This document shows, piece after piece, positions 54,205 to 64,000 of a DNA stretch of 64,000 bases. How positions within the stretch are numbered: the first letter of the stretch is position 1; each line of letters starts with the position of its first letter. Both the position numbers and the translations under genes were made by a program. The notes beneath the pieces are model-generated. The model was not told the origin of the DNA, did no database searches, and was given only the letters and a program-made list of their open reading frames with translations. This stretch comes from Neoceratodus forsteri (taxonomy: Eukaryota; Chordata; Ceratodontiformes; Ceratodontidae): the NCBI GenBank assembly GCA_016271365.2, contig CM028130.1, positions 473,031,501 to 473,095,500 of the forward strand, in the 5' to 3' direction.

Positions 54205-55640
54205 ATGGTGAAGGCAAAGAAATGCACAACATGCAGTTCCACCTTAATGCCACACAACTCGGGGCCACAGTGCCGGCATGTTTACATGATGAGGATGATC
54301 TTTCCTGGAATAATCCCTTCCATGGACCCTAGCAATCCAGGAACCAGCGGAGCTAATTAGAGTGAATCTGGGGTTGCTACTTCTCCAAAATCAGCAGGCC
54401 ACAGTGGCCATGATGGAGAGTCAGCAAAACTTTATGCTTAGAATAATGGAAAATCTGTAAGCATTAACACAGCATAAGACACCTCCACCCATGGCCAGAT
54501 CCTGCAGCCTGACAACCAGACGGGAAAAAGAAATTCAGCCCCTGATGTCCCAGAACCAAACCCGGGAGACGAGAATGGAGATGAAGAATTGTCAGACGAC
54601 AAGGAAGGTATTGTTTCAGATGAAGGAGAGATGGAAACCAGTCAGTCCATCCATTCCCATACTTCCTTTGATTTAATACCAGGACTTATGAAGGCCATAA
54701 AAACTACAATGGGGTTCGAGCTAGAATCAGCAAAGGCTGAATCTAAACTCGACCCCATGATTCAACAAAAACAAACCATCAAGGAAAGCTTTCCTGTATG
54801 CCCAGCTATTTTTGACATCTTCATCAAAGAATGGGAATACACGGAGCTGGGTCACCTGTCCAAAAATAGGAACATGGACAGAATGTATCCAGTCCAGGAA
54901 GATAAGGTGAATGTCTGGTGCGTGGCCCCTACAATTAATTCACATATTGTGGCCCTCAGTAAAAAGATGGTCCTACCCTGTGGTGCCACCTCCTTAAAAG
55001 ATCCCACTGACAAACAAGTGGAGGATATGTTAAGGAAACTATTTGAGATTACAGGCATGGCGGCAAGAGTTGCCACAATGGCAGTTTGAGACCAGAGCAC
55101 AAATCTAATGCCTGGAGGAACTCTTGGAAAAAGCAGACAGTAAATCCAGAGAATCGGGGTTGATCGAGTGTACTCTGAACACAGCAAAATATTTAGGGGA
55201 CTAGGCAGTATACACTAAAACTTGAGGCAAGAGCATCTGCATTAACTAACAGAGCCAGAAGATCTCTATGGCTCAAACTATGGGAGACCAACAGTGAATG
55301 TAAAAATCTGCTACAGAATGTACCCCTGAAGTGTAAACATGTGTTCAGAGAAGGCCTTCAGGAGTAGTTAAAACAAAAAGAAGAAGGCAAAGACCTAGGC
55401 AAAAATAAGAATAGAACCACTTATCTACCCTTCGGTAGATGTCGCTTTCGAGGGGGCAATAAATTCCAGCAAGGCCAACGACAACAAAATTTTAACGCTT
55501 CCAGTTCCTTTCGAGGCAGAAGATACCACTATAACAATGGCCCCTGTACCTCTTTCAGTTCCAGCAACCACTTCTCTTCATTTAGAGGAGAACTCTAGAT
55601 TCAGAGGCAGAGAAGGAAGGAACAAACAAAATGACTAGTT
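54205..55640 (+). pseudogene. DIRS-g gag
   Basis: ATG at 54205 follows CTCTCTTTCCCAG, a good 3' splice-site look-alike. The protein starts MVKAKKCTTCSS...H....C, a compact Cys/His motif of another amphibian-type DIRS gag. After a stop near 54360, an open frame (54589-55089) holds an acidic start, then KQTIKESFPVCPAIFDIFIKEW and a helical MLRKLFEITGMAARVATMA segment. The Gly/Arg/Phe-rich tail lies near 55440-55600. Role: RNA-binding particle protein. Confidence 0.65.
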
Positions 55641-55683
55641 CCATATACTTCTCTCAATCACTCAGGAGAATCAATACCCTCCA

Positions 55684-56613
55684 GTGAGAAAAAGTCTATC
55701 ATTATTCCCAAATCAATGGCAGCTCACAACCTCAAACAAGTGGGTTCTGGAGACAGTGTTACAAGGATATGCAATAGAGCTAACACAGAGACCAGAAAGA
55801 CACAGGTTCATTCAGTCCCCTGTAACAAAAGGAAAAGCATCTGCCCATCAAGTCCAGCGAGTAGTACAGGACCTGATTTAAAACAAGGCCTTTCAGCTTG
55901 TCCCAGACAACAAACAGGGGCAGGGAATTTATTCAATTTTCTTCCAGGTGCCCAAAAAGAATGGGGATCTCCGCCCCATCTTAGACCTGAAGTTCCTAAA
56001 CAAATACATTGTTACCCACAGGTTAAAAACAGAGACTCCGAGATCGACCCTCAGGAACATCAGAGTAGGCGACAACTTGACCTCTATCAATCTAAAAGAC
56101 ACTTATCTCCACATCCCAGTCTGGCCGAGTGATCGACAATTCCTAAGGGTCCACATCCTGGGGCAGCATTTTCAGTACCAGGCCTTACCCTTCGGCTTAG
56201 CATCAGCACCAAGGGTGTGTATGAAAGTCTCTATCATACTCACTGCGGGAGCAAGGTGTGGACATCATCGCATACTTGGATGAATGGCTAATACGAGCCC
56301 AGTCCAGAACTCAGTCACAGAAAAACACACATCTAACTTTACAGGCCCTGGCGGAACATGGCTAGGTGGTTAACCACACCAAGAGTCCTCTTACTCCAAC
56401 TCAACAGTTAGAGCACCTGGAGGCAGAGATAAACACATCTGAGGGGAAGGCAAGGCTGTCTCCAAAATGGGTGGAGAACATGATTAGCCTAGACTGGGCA
56501 CTAAGGGCCAACATACTCCCCACCACTGGGCAAATAGCTCAAGTGCTGGGTTGCATGGCCTCATGCATCGATCTGGTTCCATGGGCCAGACGGAACATGA
56601 GACCATTCTAGAA
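55684..56613 (+). pseudogene. DIRS-g reverse transcriptase, 5' part
   Basis: NKWVLETVLQGYAIEL, then YSIFFQVPKKNGDLRPILDL, LTSINLKDTYLHIPV and FQYQALPFGLASAPRV are the ordered RT blocks. The catalytic motif near 56270 reads AYLDEW (Asp to Glu at the second position), after a frameshift near 56245. It continues to the b2 insertion point with one stop (TAG near 56609) at a position where a Gln is likely in relatives. Confidence 0.8.
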
Positions 56614-56840
56614 ATGGACATTACGTACCTACCGTAATTCTTGATTTTCTTGGACAAAGTCTCCACCACTCATTCACACTAATGGGAGTACGCCAGAGGT
56701 GCTAGGACCCAGTGGAAGCAAACTTTTCAGGAGGGCCTATGCCCGAGATGGAGCTGCGAAGAAGTGGCACTGCGAGCCCCAGTGCGTGCGGTAATGACTA
56801 TCTCGGCGTCGAACCTCCAACCGCCTCAGTACCTTTTTTT
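56614..56840 (-). repeat. DIRS-b2 left terminal repeat and extension
   Basis: ATTAC (56620-56624) and GTAAT (56634-56638) flank a 9-nt spacer. The body is inverted relative to 62850-63074. Confidence 0.8.
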
Positions 56841-57011
56841 CCCTAAGGAGGTGCAGCATAATTAACCTAGAGAGGACTAACCTAAAATCCGGACATAAGA
56901 TAGTCCCAATGACCTGTATAAGAAGGGTCAACAACAAAGTCATCACAGCTCAGCCATTGAGGAAGTAAAGACCATAAACAGAGAAATGAGCTTGGGGGAT
57001 GGTGGGTGGGC

Positions 57012-57121
57012 GAGTGAATGAGTGGTGGAACTTCATCCAAGAAGATCAAGAATTACAGTAGGTAAGTACTTTCATATCTTCCTGGACATAAAGTCGCACC
57101 ACTCATTCACAATAATGGGAG
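57012..57121. repeat. DIRS-b2 internal complementary region
   Basis: The left arm to 57075 is complementary to the left terminus. The right arm from 57076 (ATCTTCCTGGACATAAAG) is complementary to the right terminus ending at 63074. Confidence 0.85.
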
Positions 57122-57209
57122 AGTACCGAGCAAAATAATCCCCGAGATGGCGGTAGGAGATAAAGACCTCACGCTCTTGGGCAGAAGTCCGCTAAGAATG
57201 ATCCTGCCA

Positions 57210-58250
57210 AATGACATATGTCATCTGGCATGGACATCAAGGCATAGTGCTAAGAATGTATGCGCGAGCTCCAGGTAGCCACATTGCAAATATCTGCAAT
57301 GGGTGCATTATAGTGTTCAGCCAGAGATGCCGCGACTGCTCTGGTAGAGTGAGCGTACACTCTGCCTTCCAGTTTGACCTGTGCCATAGAATAACAACGG
57401 AGAAGGCATGCCACCAGCCATGTTGAAATGCATCTGATAGCAACAGGTTGACCCAGCAGTCTCGCTGAAGGAGACAAACAGCTGTTGAGCCTTGCAAATT
57501 TCTTTTGTTCTATCTAGATAGAACCGCAACGCTCTCCTAACATCCAGCGAATGAAGGGTATGCTCCCCTTCATTCTGGAAGTTTGCAAAGTAGGTAGGAA
57601 GGACTAAAGGTTGGTTTAGATGGAATTCTGAGAAAACCTTACGGAGAAACTTAGGATGAGTCCTAAGAACTACTTTGTCCTTGTGAAATACAGTGTACGG
57701 TGGGGTCTGTGACCCACGCGTGTATTTCAAAAACTCTACGGGCCAAAGTAATAGCCACCAGTAAGGCTGTTTTCCAAGTGAGGAACTTCAACTCGCAAGT
57801 AGCTAGAGGCTCGAAAGATTTATGAGTGAGCATGTCTAGCACAAGGTTAATGTTCCAGGCTGCAACTGGATGTCTAATAGGAGGTCTAGTATGCAGAATA
57901 CCCCTAAGAAACCTCTTAACTACAGGCAACTGAGCCAGCGACATGGAAGGTACCGGCTCATGATATACCAAAATGGCACAAAGATGAACTTTGACTGTGG
58001 AGTACTGCAGACCTGTGTTTGAGAGGTCTAAGAGATATTCCAAGACTATTTGGTGGGCAGGAAAAAGGGTTCCAATAGAGTTTTGTACACCAGATAGAGC
58101 AAACTGGATTTAGTTGTGTAGGTTTTCTTGTGGCTGGTTACGACAGCCAAAAGAATATCTGAAACTCTATGAGAAATGTTGAACCTATTCACCTCTATCT
58201 CTTCAGGAGCCAAGCGTGAAGGTGAAGCAACTTCAGGTTGGGATGAACCC
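57210..58250 (-). pseudogene. DIRS-b2 tyrosine recombinase
   Basis: A KVHLCAILVYHEPV block, the ITLARRVFEIHAW segment (first Arg, near 57750), HKDKVVLRTHPKFL, and YAHSTRAVAASLAE near 57350 are present. The tyrosine region HYAL lies near 57245 after an in-frame stop. The HSTR box is open here, whereas b1 has a stop just before it. Frameshifts near 57720, 57480 and 57250. Confidence 0.8.
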
Positions 58251-59212
58251 TGGGACAGAAGGTTAGTATGAAGGGGAGGCATTTTTGAAGGGTTTTCGAT
58301 AGCCTGTTGAGCAGTGGGAACCATAACTGCCAAGGACAGAAGGGGAAAATGAGGATCATTCTGCCCCCTCTGGGACTCCAATTTGAGCAGTACCCTCTGA
58401 ATTAGGAGAAGAGGAGGAAAAGTGTATAGAAAACAGTTTGTCCACCACTGCCTGAATGCATTCTGACAAAAAACGCCAGGTTCTGGATTTCTGGAGCAGA
58501 AGAGAGGCAGTTTTGCGTTGAGTGGGGACACAAAAAGGTCCAGGTCTGGAGTTCCCCACTCTTTGAAGAGTGACTGAACGATGGGTTAAGTCGAGAGACC
58601 ACTCGTGAGGGTCCGCCTCTGTTCTGCTGAGGCGGTCTGCCAGCTCGTTTTGTACTCCTGGCAGGTAAACCACCTAAATCAGAGCCATGTGCACCAGGCA
58701 CCATTCCCACGCTCTCATTGCTTCCCTGCATAATGGGTAAGAGTGTGAGCTGCCCTGTTTGTTGATGTGGTACATCACTGCCTTGTTGTCAGTTTGAAGG
58801 AGAATGTTCTTGTGACAGAGTATGTCCTCCAAAGCTCGGACTGCATAGAGGATGGCTCTCATTTCCAGGACTTTTATATGAAGTTGAGACTCGTCCTGAG
58901 CCTATGTACCCAGGGTGTGGAGATCCCGACAGTAAGCTCCCGACCCATCAGAGCAGCGTCCATGGTAATGGAGATCTGATGATCCAGAGGCGCAAAGGGA
59001 TATCCTTCCAGAAGGTTGTTTTCCTTAGACCACCAGGTGAGCAACCTCTTAAGTGGTTCCGTCACCTTGATGAGAAAGGACTGAGGGTCAGAGTGAGGGA
59101 CCACTGAGCACTGAGCATCCACTGAGAGGGTTCTCATGTGTAGAGAGCCAAGGGTATAGTGAACACTGAGGATGCCATGAGGCCCAACATCCGTTGCATC
59201 GAGATAGCTCAA
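58251..59212 (-). pseudogene. DIRS-b2 RNase H and methyltransferase-like region
   Basis: MRAILYAVRALEDIL and LLQTDNKAVMYHINKQGSS (58862-58740) form the RNase H core. ELADRLSRTEADP follows near 58640, then a VGNSRPGPF/DLF-like block near 58540 and FLYTFPP near 58430 of the methyltransferase-like segment. The parts lie in three frames. Confidence 0.7.
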
Positions 59213-59235
59213 ACCAAGCTGTGCTCTCTGATGTG

Positions 59236-60110
59236 TCAGGCCATCTGTAAGATATCATTCCTTCTGTCCTCTGGAAGAAAAGTCTTTGCACAGGAGGTGT
59301 CCAGAAGAGTTCCTATGAAGAGGAGCTTCTGAGAGGGCTGCAAGTGTGACTTGTTGAGATTCAGCAGAACTCCCATGGATGTGAGGAAGTCTGAGGCTGT
59401 GGCCACAGCCTCCAGAGTCTCCTGCCTGAAGGGACTTGCTAGGAGCCAGTCCAGATATGGGAACACTTGTATTCCAAGATTCCTGAGATGCGCCACGAGA
59501 ATTGCACAACACTTTGTAAAACTTGAGGCGCCGAGGATGCCCAAAGGGCGGACTCTGAACTGTTAGTGTTGACCCAATGCATTAACCTTAGGTACTTGTG
59601 GTGCTTTGTGTGTATGAGAATGTGCTGGTAGGTGTCCTGCATGTCCAGGAGGCTAGCCAATAATGCTGATGAATCAAAGGTAGAAAGGGTACCAAGTGAT
59701 ATCATCTTGAACTTTTCCTTGTGCAGGAATTTGTTTAACTTTCTGAGATCCAGAATAGGGCGTATGCCGCCAGTTTTCTTTGGACCACAAAGTAATGGGA
59801 GTAAAACCTGTGTTTCGTTGATCCAGTGGAACTACTTCTACTGCCCTGTTGTCAGAAGGCCTTGTACCTTGGAAGCAAGAAGGTCTGACTGTACCGCCAA
59901 CAGCCTGGGCTGTCATTTGGGAGGATGATCCTGAGGGGTTTCCGAAAGATTGAGAGAGTACCCCTCACGGATTATCCAGAGGACCCATTTGTCTGATGTT
60001 ATAGATTTCCACTGGTTGTAGAACTGAGTCAGACATCCTCTCACTGCTGAGGAGGATTCCCCCTCAGGCAGCTGAGGTGGGACCTGGGCCGGAAACTCAG
60101 AAGGTGGCAC
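59236..60110 (-). pseudogene. DIRS-b2 reverse transcriptase with shortened YLDW site
   Basis: SDKWVLWIIREGYSLNL near 60000 starts the RT linker. LLDMQDTYQHILI near 59640 and the catalytic FPYLDWL near 59455 follow. Compared with YLDDW of b1, one Asp codon is missing (a 3-bp deletion), which should abolish activity. LNKSHLQPSQKLLFIGTLLDTS follows. Confidence 0.85.
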
Positions 60111-61554
60111 TGGGTGCTTTAGGGCCTTGTGCCTTCAGCTGCACTTTCTTTTGTGGCTGGGGGTTCTGTTTTCTGTTAAAACCTTCTCTGCCTTTACCCT
60201 GAAAGGACTGATGGTTGTGAAACTGATGCTTGTTCCCACCCCCTCGGAAGGGGGCAGGCGCAGCTGTGGCTGTCTTAATGGCAAAACTAGTCTTCCGTGT
60301 GGCTTCTAGTGCTTACTGCACCTGAGGACTGAGCACATACATACTGTCAAAAGGCAAGGCCATGACCTGCTGCTGGGCATCATTCATGAAGCACGAAGTA
60401 CACAACCAAGAGTGACGATGGGTGGAGATGCCAGCTGCCGCCCGGGAAGCAGTATCAAAGGTGTCCATTGCAGCTTTAACCTGTTGGTTATTGGACTGTA
60501 TACCTCTAGTTATGGTGTGAAGTAGCTCTGCGTTAACCTCCGATTTGGGCAGAGCTTCTATCATTGCTTTGAGCAAATGCCAAAGAACATACTCATATTG
60601 AGAAAAATAGCCCTGGTAGCTGGCAATGCGCATGCCCAGGGTTGAGGCAGCAAAGACTCTTACCTAAGGTGCCTATCTTGCGAGATTCTTTGTTCATAGG
60701 CCGGGCTGTAGATTCCTGAGGAAGGACAGTCTTATCATTCTCTGCCAGGATCACTATGGCATCAGCAAGGCTTGAGAGGCCAAGATGGGACGATCCTTGG
60801 GAGGCGTATTTCCTATCTATGGACTTGGCCACCGAGGACTAAGAGCTGGATTCTTCCACCCATCTGTGAAAGGGTCTCGAAAGAGGTCTGTACCAGAGGG
60901 GTTAAATCCATAAGGATTTCCGGGACATGAAGACATTGGAGACGCAAAAGCTTCCCAGAATCTATTTCTGTGGTCTGGAGACAAAGGGTAGAATTTAAAT
61001 TCTTGAGCAGAGACTTAAAGGAAAGATCCTCAATAACAGGCTCTGCAGGAGGATTGATCCCTTCCCCCAGGGCAGTATCAGTATCAACATCATCACCCAG
61101 TCTAAGATCTGGATTGGGCTCAAAATCATCTCCTGACAGTCTAGGAGGGATTGTATAGACAGGAAAGGAGTGATAACCAGGAGGAAGAACAGAAAGTAAA
61201 AGAAACAGAGTTGAAAACCTCTGAAAACTAGACAGTGCCACACCCATCCCTGGTGCCATAGAAGAAAATGGCACTGAGAACAAAGAAGGAGCTGCCACAG
61301 AAAATGGCATCATATACAGTGCCGAAAAAGAGCATGACGCCGCACCCGATGCTGGCACCATCCCCAGCACCGGAGGCACTGATGGATAGTGCCACACTTG
61401 GCGCCGCCGCCAGCCCTGACACCAAGGAAGGTGTCGACAGCACTCACGGCACTGCAAGGGACCTCAATGCTAGAGAAGTCAGCACCTCAGATGACGGCAA
61501 CATCCCAGAAGTCTGAGAACTGCGATTTGAAGTTACAGGATGAAAATTGACAGG

Positions 61555-62140
61555 AGAAAAGGGCATCGGTGTAGACCCCTGCGCCGCAGCCGTGTGAGGG
61601 GGTTAAACACCAGAGCACGGAGTCGATGGCACAAAGAATGCACCGCATGACTAGGAAGACCTAACCGCCCCGCCTGCTGTCCCGGAACCGAAGGGACCGA
61701 AGGCCCCGAAGTCAGACAGGCTGGTTTGGGCAATCGGGCCAACTTCTGAGCCCACTGCTCCATAAGAGCTGCTCACTGGTGAAGCTGCTCATCGGAAACC
61801 CCTCCAATAGGCAGAAAGAAACATAGAAACATAGAATTTGATGGCAGATAAGGAAAAGGGCATCGGTGTAGACCCTGCTCGCAGCCGTGTGAGGGTTAAA
61901 CACCAGAGCAGGAGTCAATGGCACAAAGAATGCACCGCATGACTAGGAAGACCTAACCGCCCGCCTGCTGTCCGGAACCGAAGGACCGAAGGCCCAAGTC
62001 AGACAGGCTGGTTTGGGCAATCGAGCCAACTTCTGAGCCCACTGCTCCATAGAGCTGCTCACTGGTGAAGCTGCTCATCGGAAACCCTCCAATAGGCACA
62101 GAGAAACATAGAAACATAGAATTTGATGGCAGATAAGGAC
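61555..62140. repeat. ~295-bp tandem duplication within DIRS-b2 gag
   Basis: AAAAGGGCATCGGTGTAGAC starts both units (61555 and ~61853). Each unit ends with the first ~48 bp of the CR1 tail (AGAAACATAGAAACATAGAA ... GGCAGATAAGG). The second unit has many single-base deletions. Confidence 0.85.
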
Positions 62141-62360
62141 GGCTAGCCCACCAGTCTGCCCATTTCCTACCTAATGGATAAGCTGCAGATCCTAGTTAAC
62201 CAGCAGCCTACTTCTTCCTACCCCCACCCCTAGAACTGCCTTATGACTGACCCATGCATGCTTGAATTCCACCACTGTTTTTGACTCCACAACCTCCTCC
62301 GGAAGGCTGTTCCATGCATCCACAACCCTCTCTGTGAAAAAATACTTCCTTAAATTACCT
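62093..62360 (-). mobile_element. CR1-type LINE 3' fragment
   Basis: The minus-strand reading gives KYFFTERVVDAW-like, SLPEEVV-like and VEFKHAWV-like motifs of the CR1 C-terminus and a tail of AGAAACAT octamer-like repeats at its 3' end (low coordinate). It is inserted in DIRS-b2 gag and is 5' truncated. Confidence 0.75.
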
Positions 62361-62849
62361 CTGAGCCGTCCCCCCCATCAGAAACCGATGACTCCGACAG
62401 AGGTGGAGATCGGTGCCTGGCCCTAATAACCGACCGTCTACGCGCAGATATACCAGAGGGTAACCTCGAGTGATGCCATCTCTTCTTTGACCTGTGCATC
62501 GAAGAAGAACTCGAGGCCGAATGGTGCCGAGAATGCGACTGTTTCTTTTTATGCCTCCGGAGAGACTGCCCATCTGCCTGAGTATTGGACCGTCCGTTGT
62601 CAGACCCCCACTCCGGGGAGGGCGATGGACCAGACCCGGCCCTGCTGGCTGAACAGCTTTCATACAAAGTCTCCCTACCATTACCTGCCCCACTCATGGT
62701 CGACTCCATCAATGGAGGGCTGAAGACTTCTCTCTTGTACAAGTAAGAAGTTATTAAAATATAATCGGTACTTATCGTTGATAAAATGCAAAATAATAAA
62801 CTGAAAACTAAGCTGCTAGTTTGAAGTTTGACTCCCGGAGGGTGAGCGA

Positions 62850-63074
62850 CATCGTCACTGAAGTGCACTCGATGGCAGGAAAAAAGAACTAGGCGGTTGG
62901 AGGTCGATGCCAAGATAGTCATTACCACATGCACCGGGGCTCGTGGTGCCGCTTCCTCACGGCTCCATCTCAGGCACCGGCCCTCCTGAAAAGTTTGCTC
63001 CCGCTGGGTCCTAGCACCTCCGGCGTACTCCCATTAGTGTGAATGAGTGGTGGAGACTTTATGCCCAGGAAGAT
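62850..63074 (-). repeat. DIRS-b2 right terminal repeat
   Basis: Inverted match of the left repeat, ending CCCAGGAAGAT. DIRS-g coding resumes at 63075. Confidence 0.8.
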
Positions 63075-63530
63075 CTATCTTCTAACTCAGGGCTTTCCAT
63101 CTGGAGAGAACCTGGGAGTCAAGATAGTACTACCATTAGCGGTGAGGCAATCCCTGACCTGGTATACCCTCAGGCACAATCTTGTATGAGGCAGCCCTCT
63201 GGAACTGTCCTACGAAGCCACTCTAGAGACAGATGCCAGCCTGATGGGGTGGGGAGCATGCATGGACTCTTTATTAGCTCAAGGCTGTAGGACAGCATTG
63301 GAGTCCAGATTGTCCATAAATGTCCTGGAAGTGTATCATGCTCTGAAAGCATTCAGGAAAACCATTACCAGATGGTCGGTCCTAGTACAATCTGAAAACC
63401 AGATCACTGTAGCATACATCTCCAAGCAGGGGGGCATCAAAAGCAAAGCCATGCAATGAGAGGTGACGAGAGTAATGGTGTGGACTCAAGTCAACCTCAC
63501 TCATGTCAGCATTGTCCATCTGGCAGGCAA
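63075..63530 (+). pseudogene. DIRS-g RT connection and RNase H
   Basis: The frame continues in phase from 56613. TDASLMGWGACMDSLL near 63230, LSINVLEVYHALKAFRK near 63310 and VQSENQITVAYISKQGG near 63390 are the RNase H blocks, with acidic residues kept in the first two. A stop follows at 63457-63459, and the next part continues in the same phase. Confidence 0.85.
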
Positions 63531-64000
63531 GCTAAACGTCGGGGCGGATTGGCTCAGCCGGCAGCAGGTGCACCCGGGAGAGTGGCAACTACATCCAGAC
63601 ATATTCCAAATGATCCAAAAGAGATGGGGGGCCATAACCATGGACCTAATGGCCACTAGGGCAAACTCCCAAGTAGGCAGGTTCTACTCAAGATACAGGG
63701 AACAACAATCCAATGGAGTCAACTCACTGTCCCAGGATTGGGCTCTGAACTGGGCCTATATGCTTCCCCCAATTCCCTTCATTCCTAAGATCCTGTCCAA
63801 AATTCAATAGTCACAAAGGCTCATCATCTTAGTGCCCCCCTACTGGCCTTGGAGAGCATTATTCTCAGCAACGTTGGCCATGACAGTAGACAGATGGAGT
63901 CTACCTCACAGATTCAACATGTTGATCCAGGGTTCAATGACCGATTTGCCCCAGAAACCCTGAAATATAGTCAGCTTGGCTCCTGAGAGGCAGAGCTTGC
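63531..64000 (+). pseudogene. DIRS-g methyltransferase-like segment, cut by window edge
   Basis: GADWLSRQQVHPGEW follows the RNase H, then WGAITMDLMATRANSQV and FYSRYRE, the MLPPIPFIPKIL block near 63760 and PPYWPW near 63838. This order matches the Dam-like segment of DIRS polyproteins, where D(L)-A--N and PPY-like motifs recur. A PPYW motif is visible here, better kept than in families a and b. A stop at 63808 lies before it. Confidence 0.7.

Larger units (their letters stand above)
60111..62697 (-). pseudogene. DIRS-b2 gag, with duplication and CR1 insert
   Basis: The start at 62697 gives MSGAGNGRETLYESCSASRA and the same His/Ser/Arg-rich basic block as b1 (HKKKQSHSRHHSASSSSS). A CR1 tail (62093-62360) and a ~295-bp tandem duplication (61555-62140) interrupt the middle. 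The C-part keeps VNAELLHTITRGIQSNNQQV and KAAMDTFDTASRAA near 60500. Role as in b1. Confidence 0.7.
56614..63074 (-). mobile_element. DIRS-b2: full-length DIRS retrotransposon (6.5 kb)
   Basis: Sister of b1, minus strand, inside the plus-strand DIRS-g: left terminus (56614-56840), ICR (57012-57121), YR, methyltransferase-like, RNase H, RT, gag, and right repeat (62850-63074). It is ~530 bp longer than b1 because of a CR1 fragment and an internal tandem duplication in gag. Genes are broken. The host frame resumes in phase across it. Confidence 0.85.
53800..64000 (+). mobile_element. DIRS-g: plus-strand DIRS element, split by DIRS-b2, right end outside
   Basis: Plus-strand gag (54205-55640), RT (55684-56613), then after the b2 insert RNase H (63075-63530) and methyltransferase-like coding (63531 to the edge). 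It is a different family from a and b, and in opposite orientation. The RT frame resumes in phase at 63075 when b2 is removed. The left limit is approximate and YR, ICR and right terminus lie beyond 64000. Confidence 0.8.

Noticed and set aside
4373..64000. Endogenous retrovirus or LTR retrotransposon
   Set aside because: RT, RNase H and recombinase order, the inverted terminal repeats and the ICR fit DIRS; no DDE integrase, aspartic protease or envelope is seen.

Overview
This window looks like a piece of a large, repeat-packed vertebrate genome. An amphibian, perhaps a caecilian or salamander, fits best, because DIRS-type tyrosine-recombinase retrotransposons dominate and sit beside CR1, L2 and L1 LINEs. 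That assignment is inference from repeat content only. I see no intact cellular gene, no rRNA or tRNA gene and no bacterial-style operon. Nearly every long reading frame is a broken retrotransposon gene.

Layout. (1) 1-4372: degraded plus-strand LINE with endonuclease, RT and a (TAC)n tail, ending inside a DIRS RT gene. (2) 4373-17645: an old minus-strand element (DIRS-e) whose gag is split by a gag-only DIRS derivative (c1, 5511-9529) and a full DIRS element (b1, 10132-16064). Its leader is split by an L1-type insert (16437-17373) with a 17-bp target duplication. (3) 17646-21180: minus-strand L2-like LINE with a 2A-like NPGP motif. (4) 21181-23668: a SINE-like repeat and a ~33-bp minisatellite. 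(5) 23669-29285: full-length minus-strand DIRS-a1. (6) 29286-33136: minisatellites and unassigned DNA. (7) 33137-43911: DIRS-f relic, split by a second gag-only element (d1, 33351-37723) and a nearly complete CR1 LINE (38211-43278). (8) 43912-46295: ~235-bp satellite, direct repeats and a foldback element. (9) 46296-51934: DIRS-a2, sister copy of a1. (10) 51935-53800: microsatellite and unassigned DNA. (11) About 53800 to the right edge: plus-strand DIRS-g, split by the minus-strand DIRS-b2 (56614-63074).

How the elements work. Each DIRS copy carries gag, then an RT/RNase H/methyltransferase-like polyprotein, then a tyrosine recombinase (YR). Inverted terminal repeats flank these, and an internal complementary region (ICR) lies near the 3' end. 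The ICR is the reverse complement of the two outer termini placed end to end, which is the template expected for making the circle junction that the YR integrates. Families b, c and d share the outermost ~30 bp although c and d have no RT or YR, so b-type enzymes could mobilise c and d in trans. At three nested junctions the interrupted host reading frame resumes exactly when the insert is removed, consistent with YR integration without target duplication.

Most interesting signals: the gag-only DIRS derivatives; the AGAA|C insertion context; an inverted ATTAC-(8-10 nt)-GTAAT motif at the left terminus of all families, which resembles a YR core site and also contains a splice-donor-like GTRRGT; and an AACCG/CGGTT-dense leader conserved in both family-a copies.
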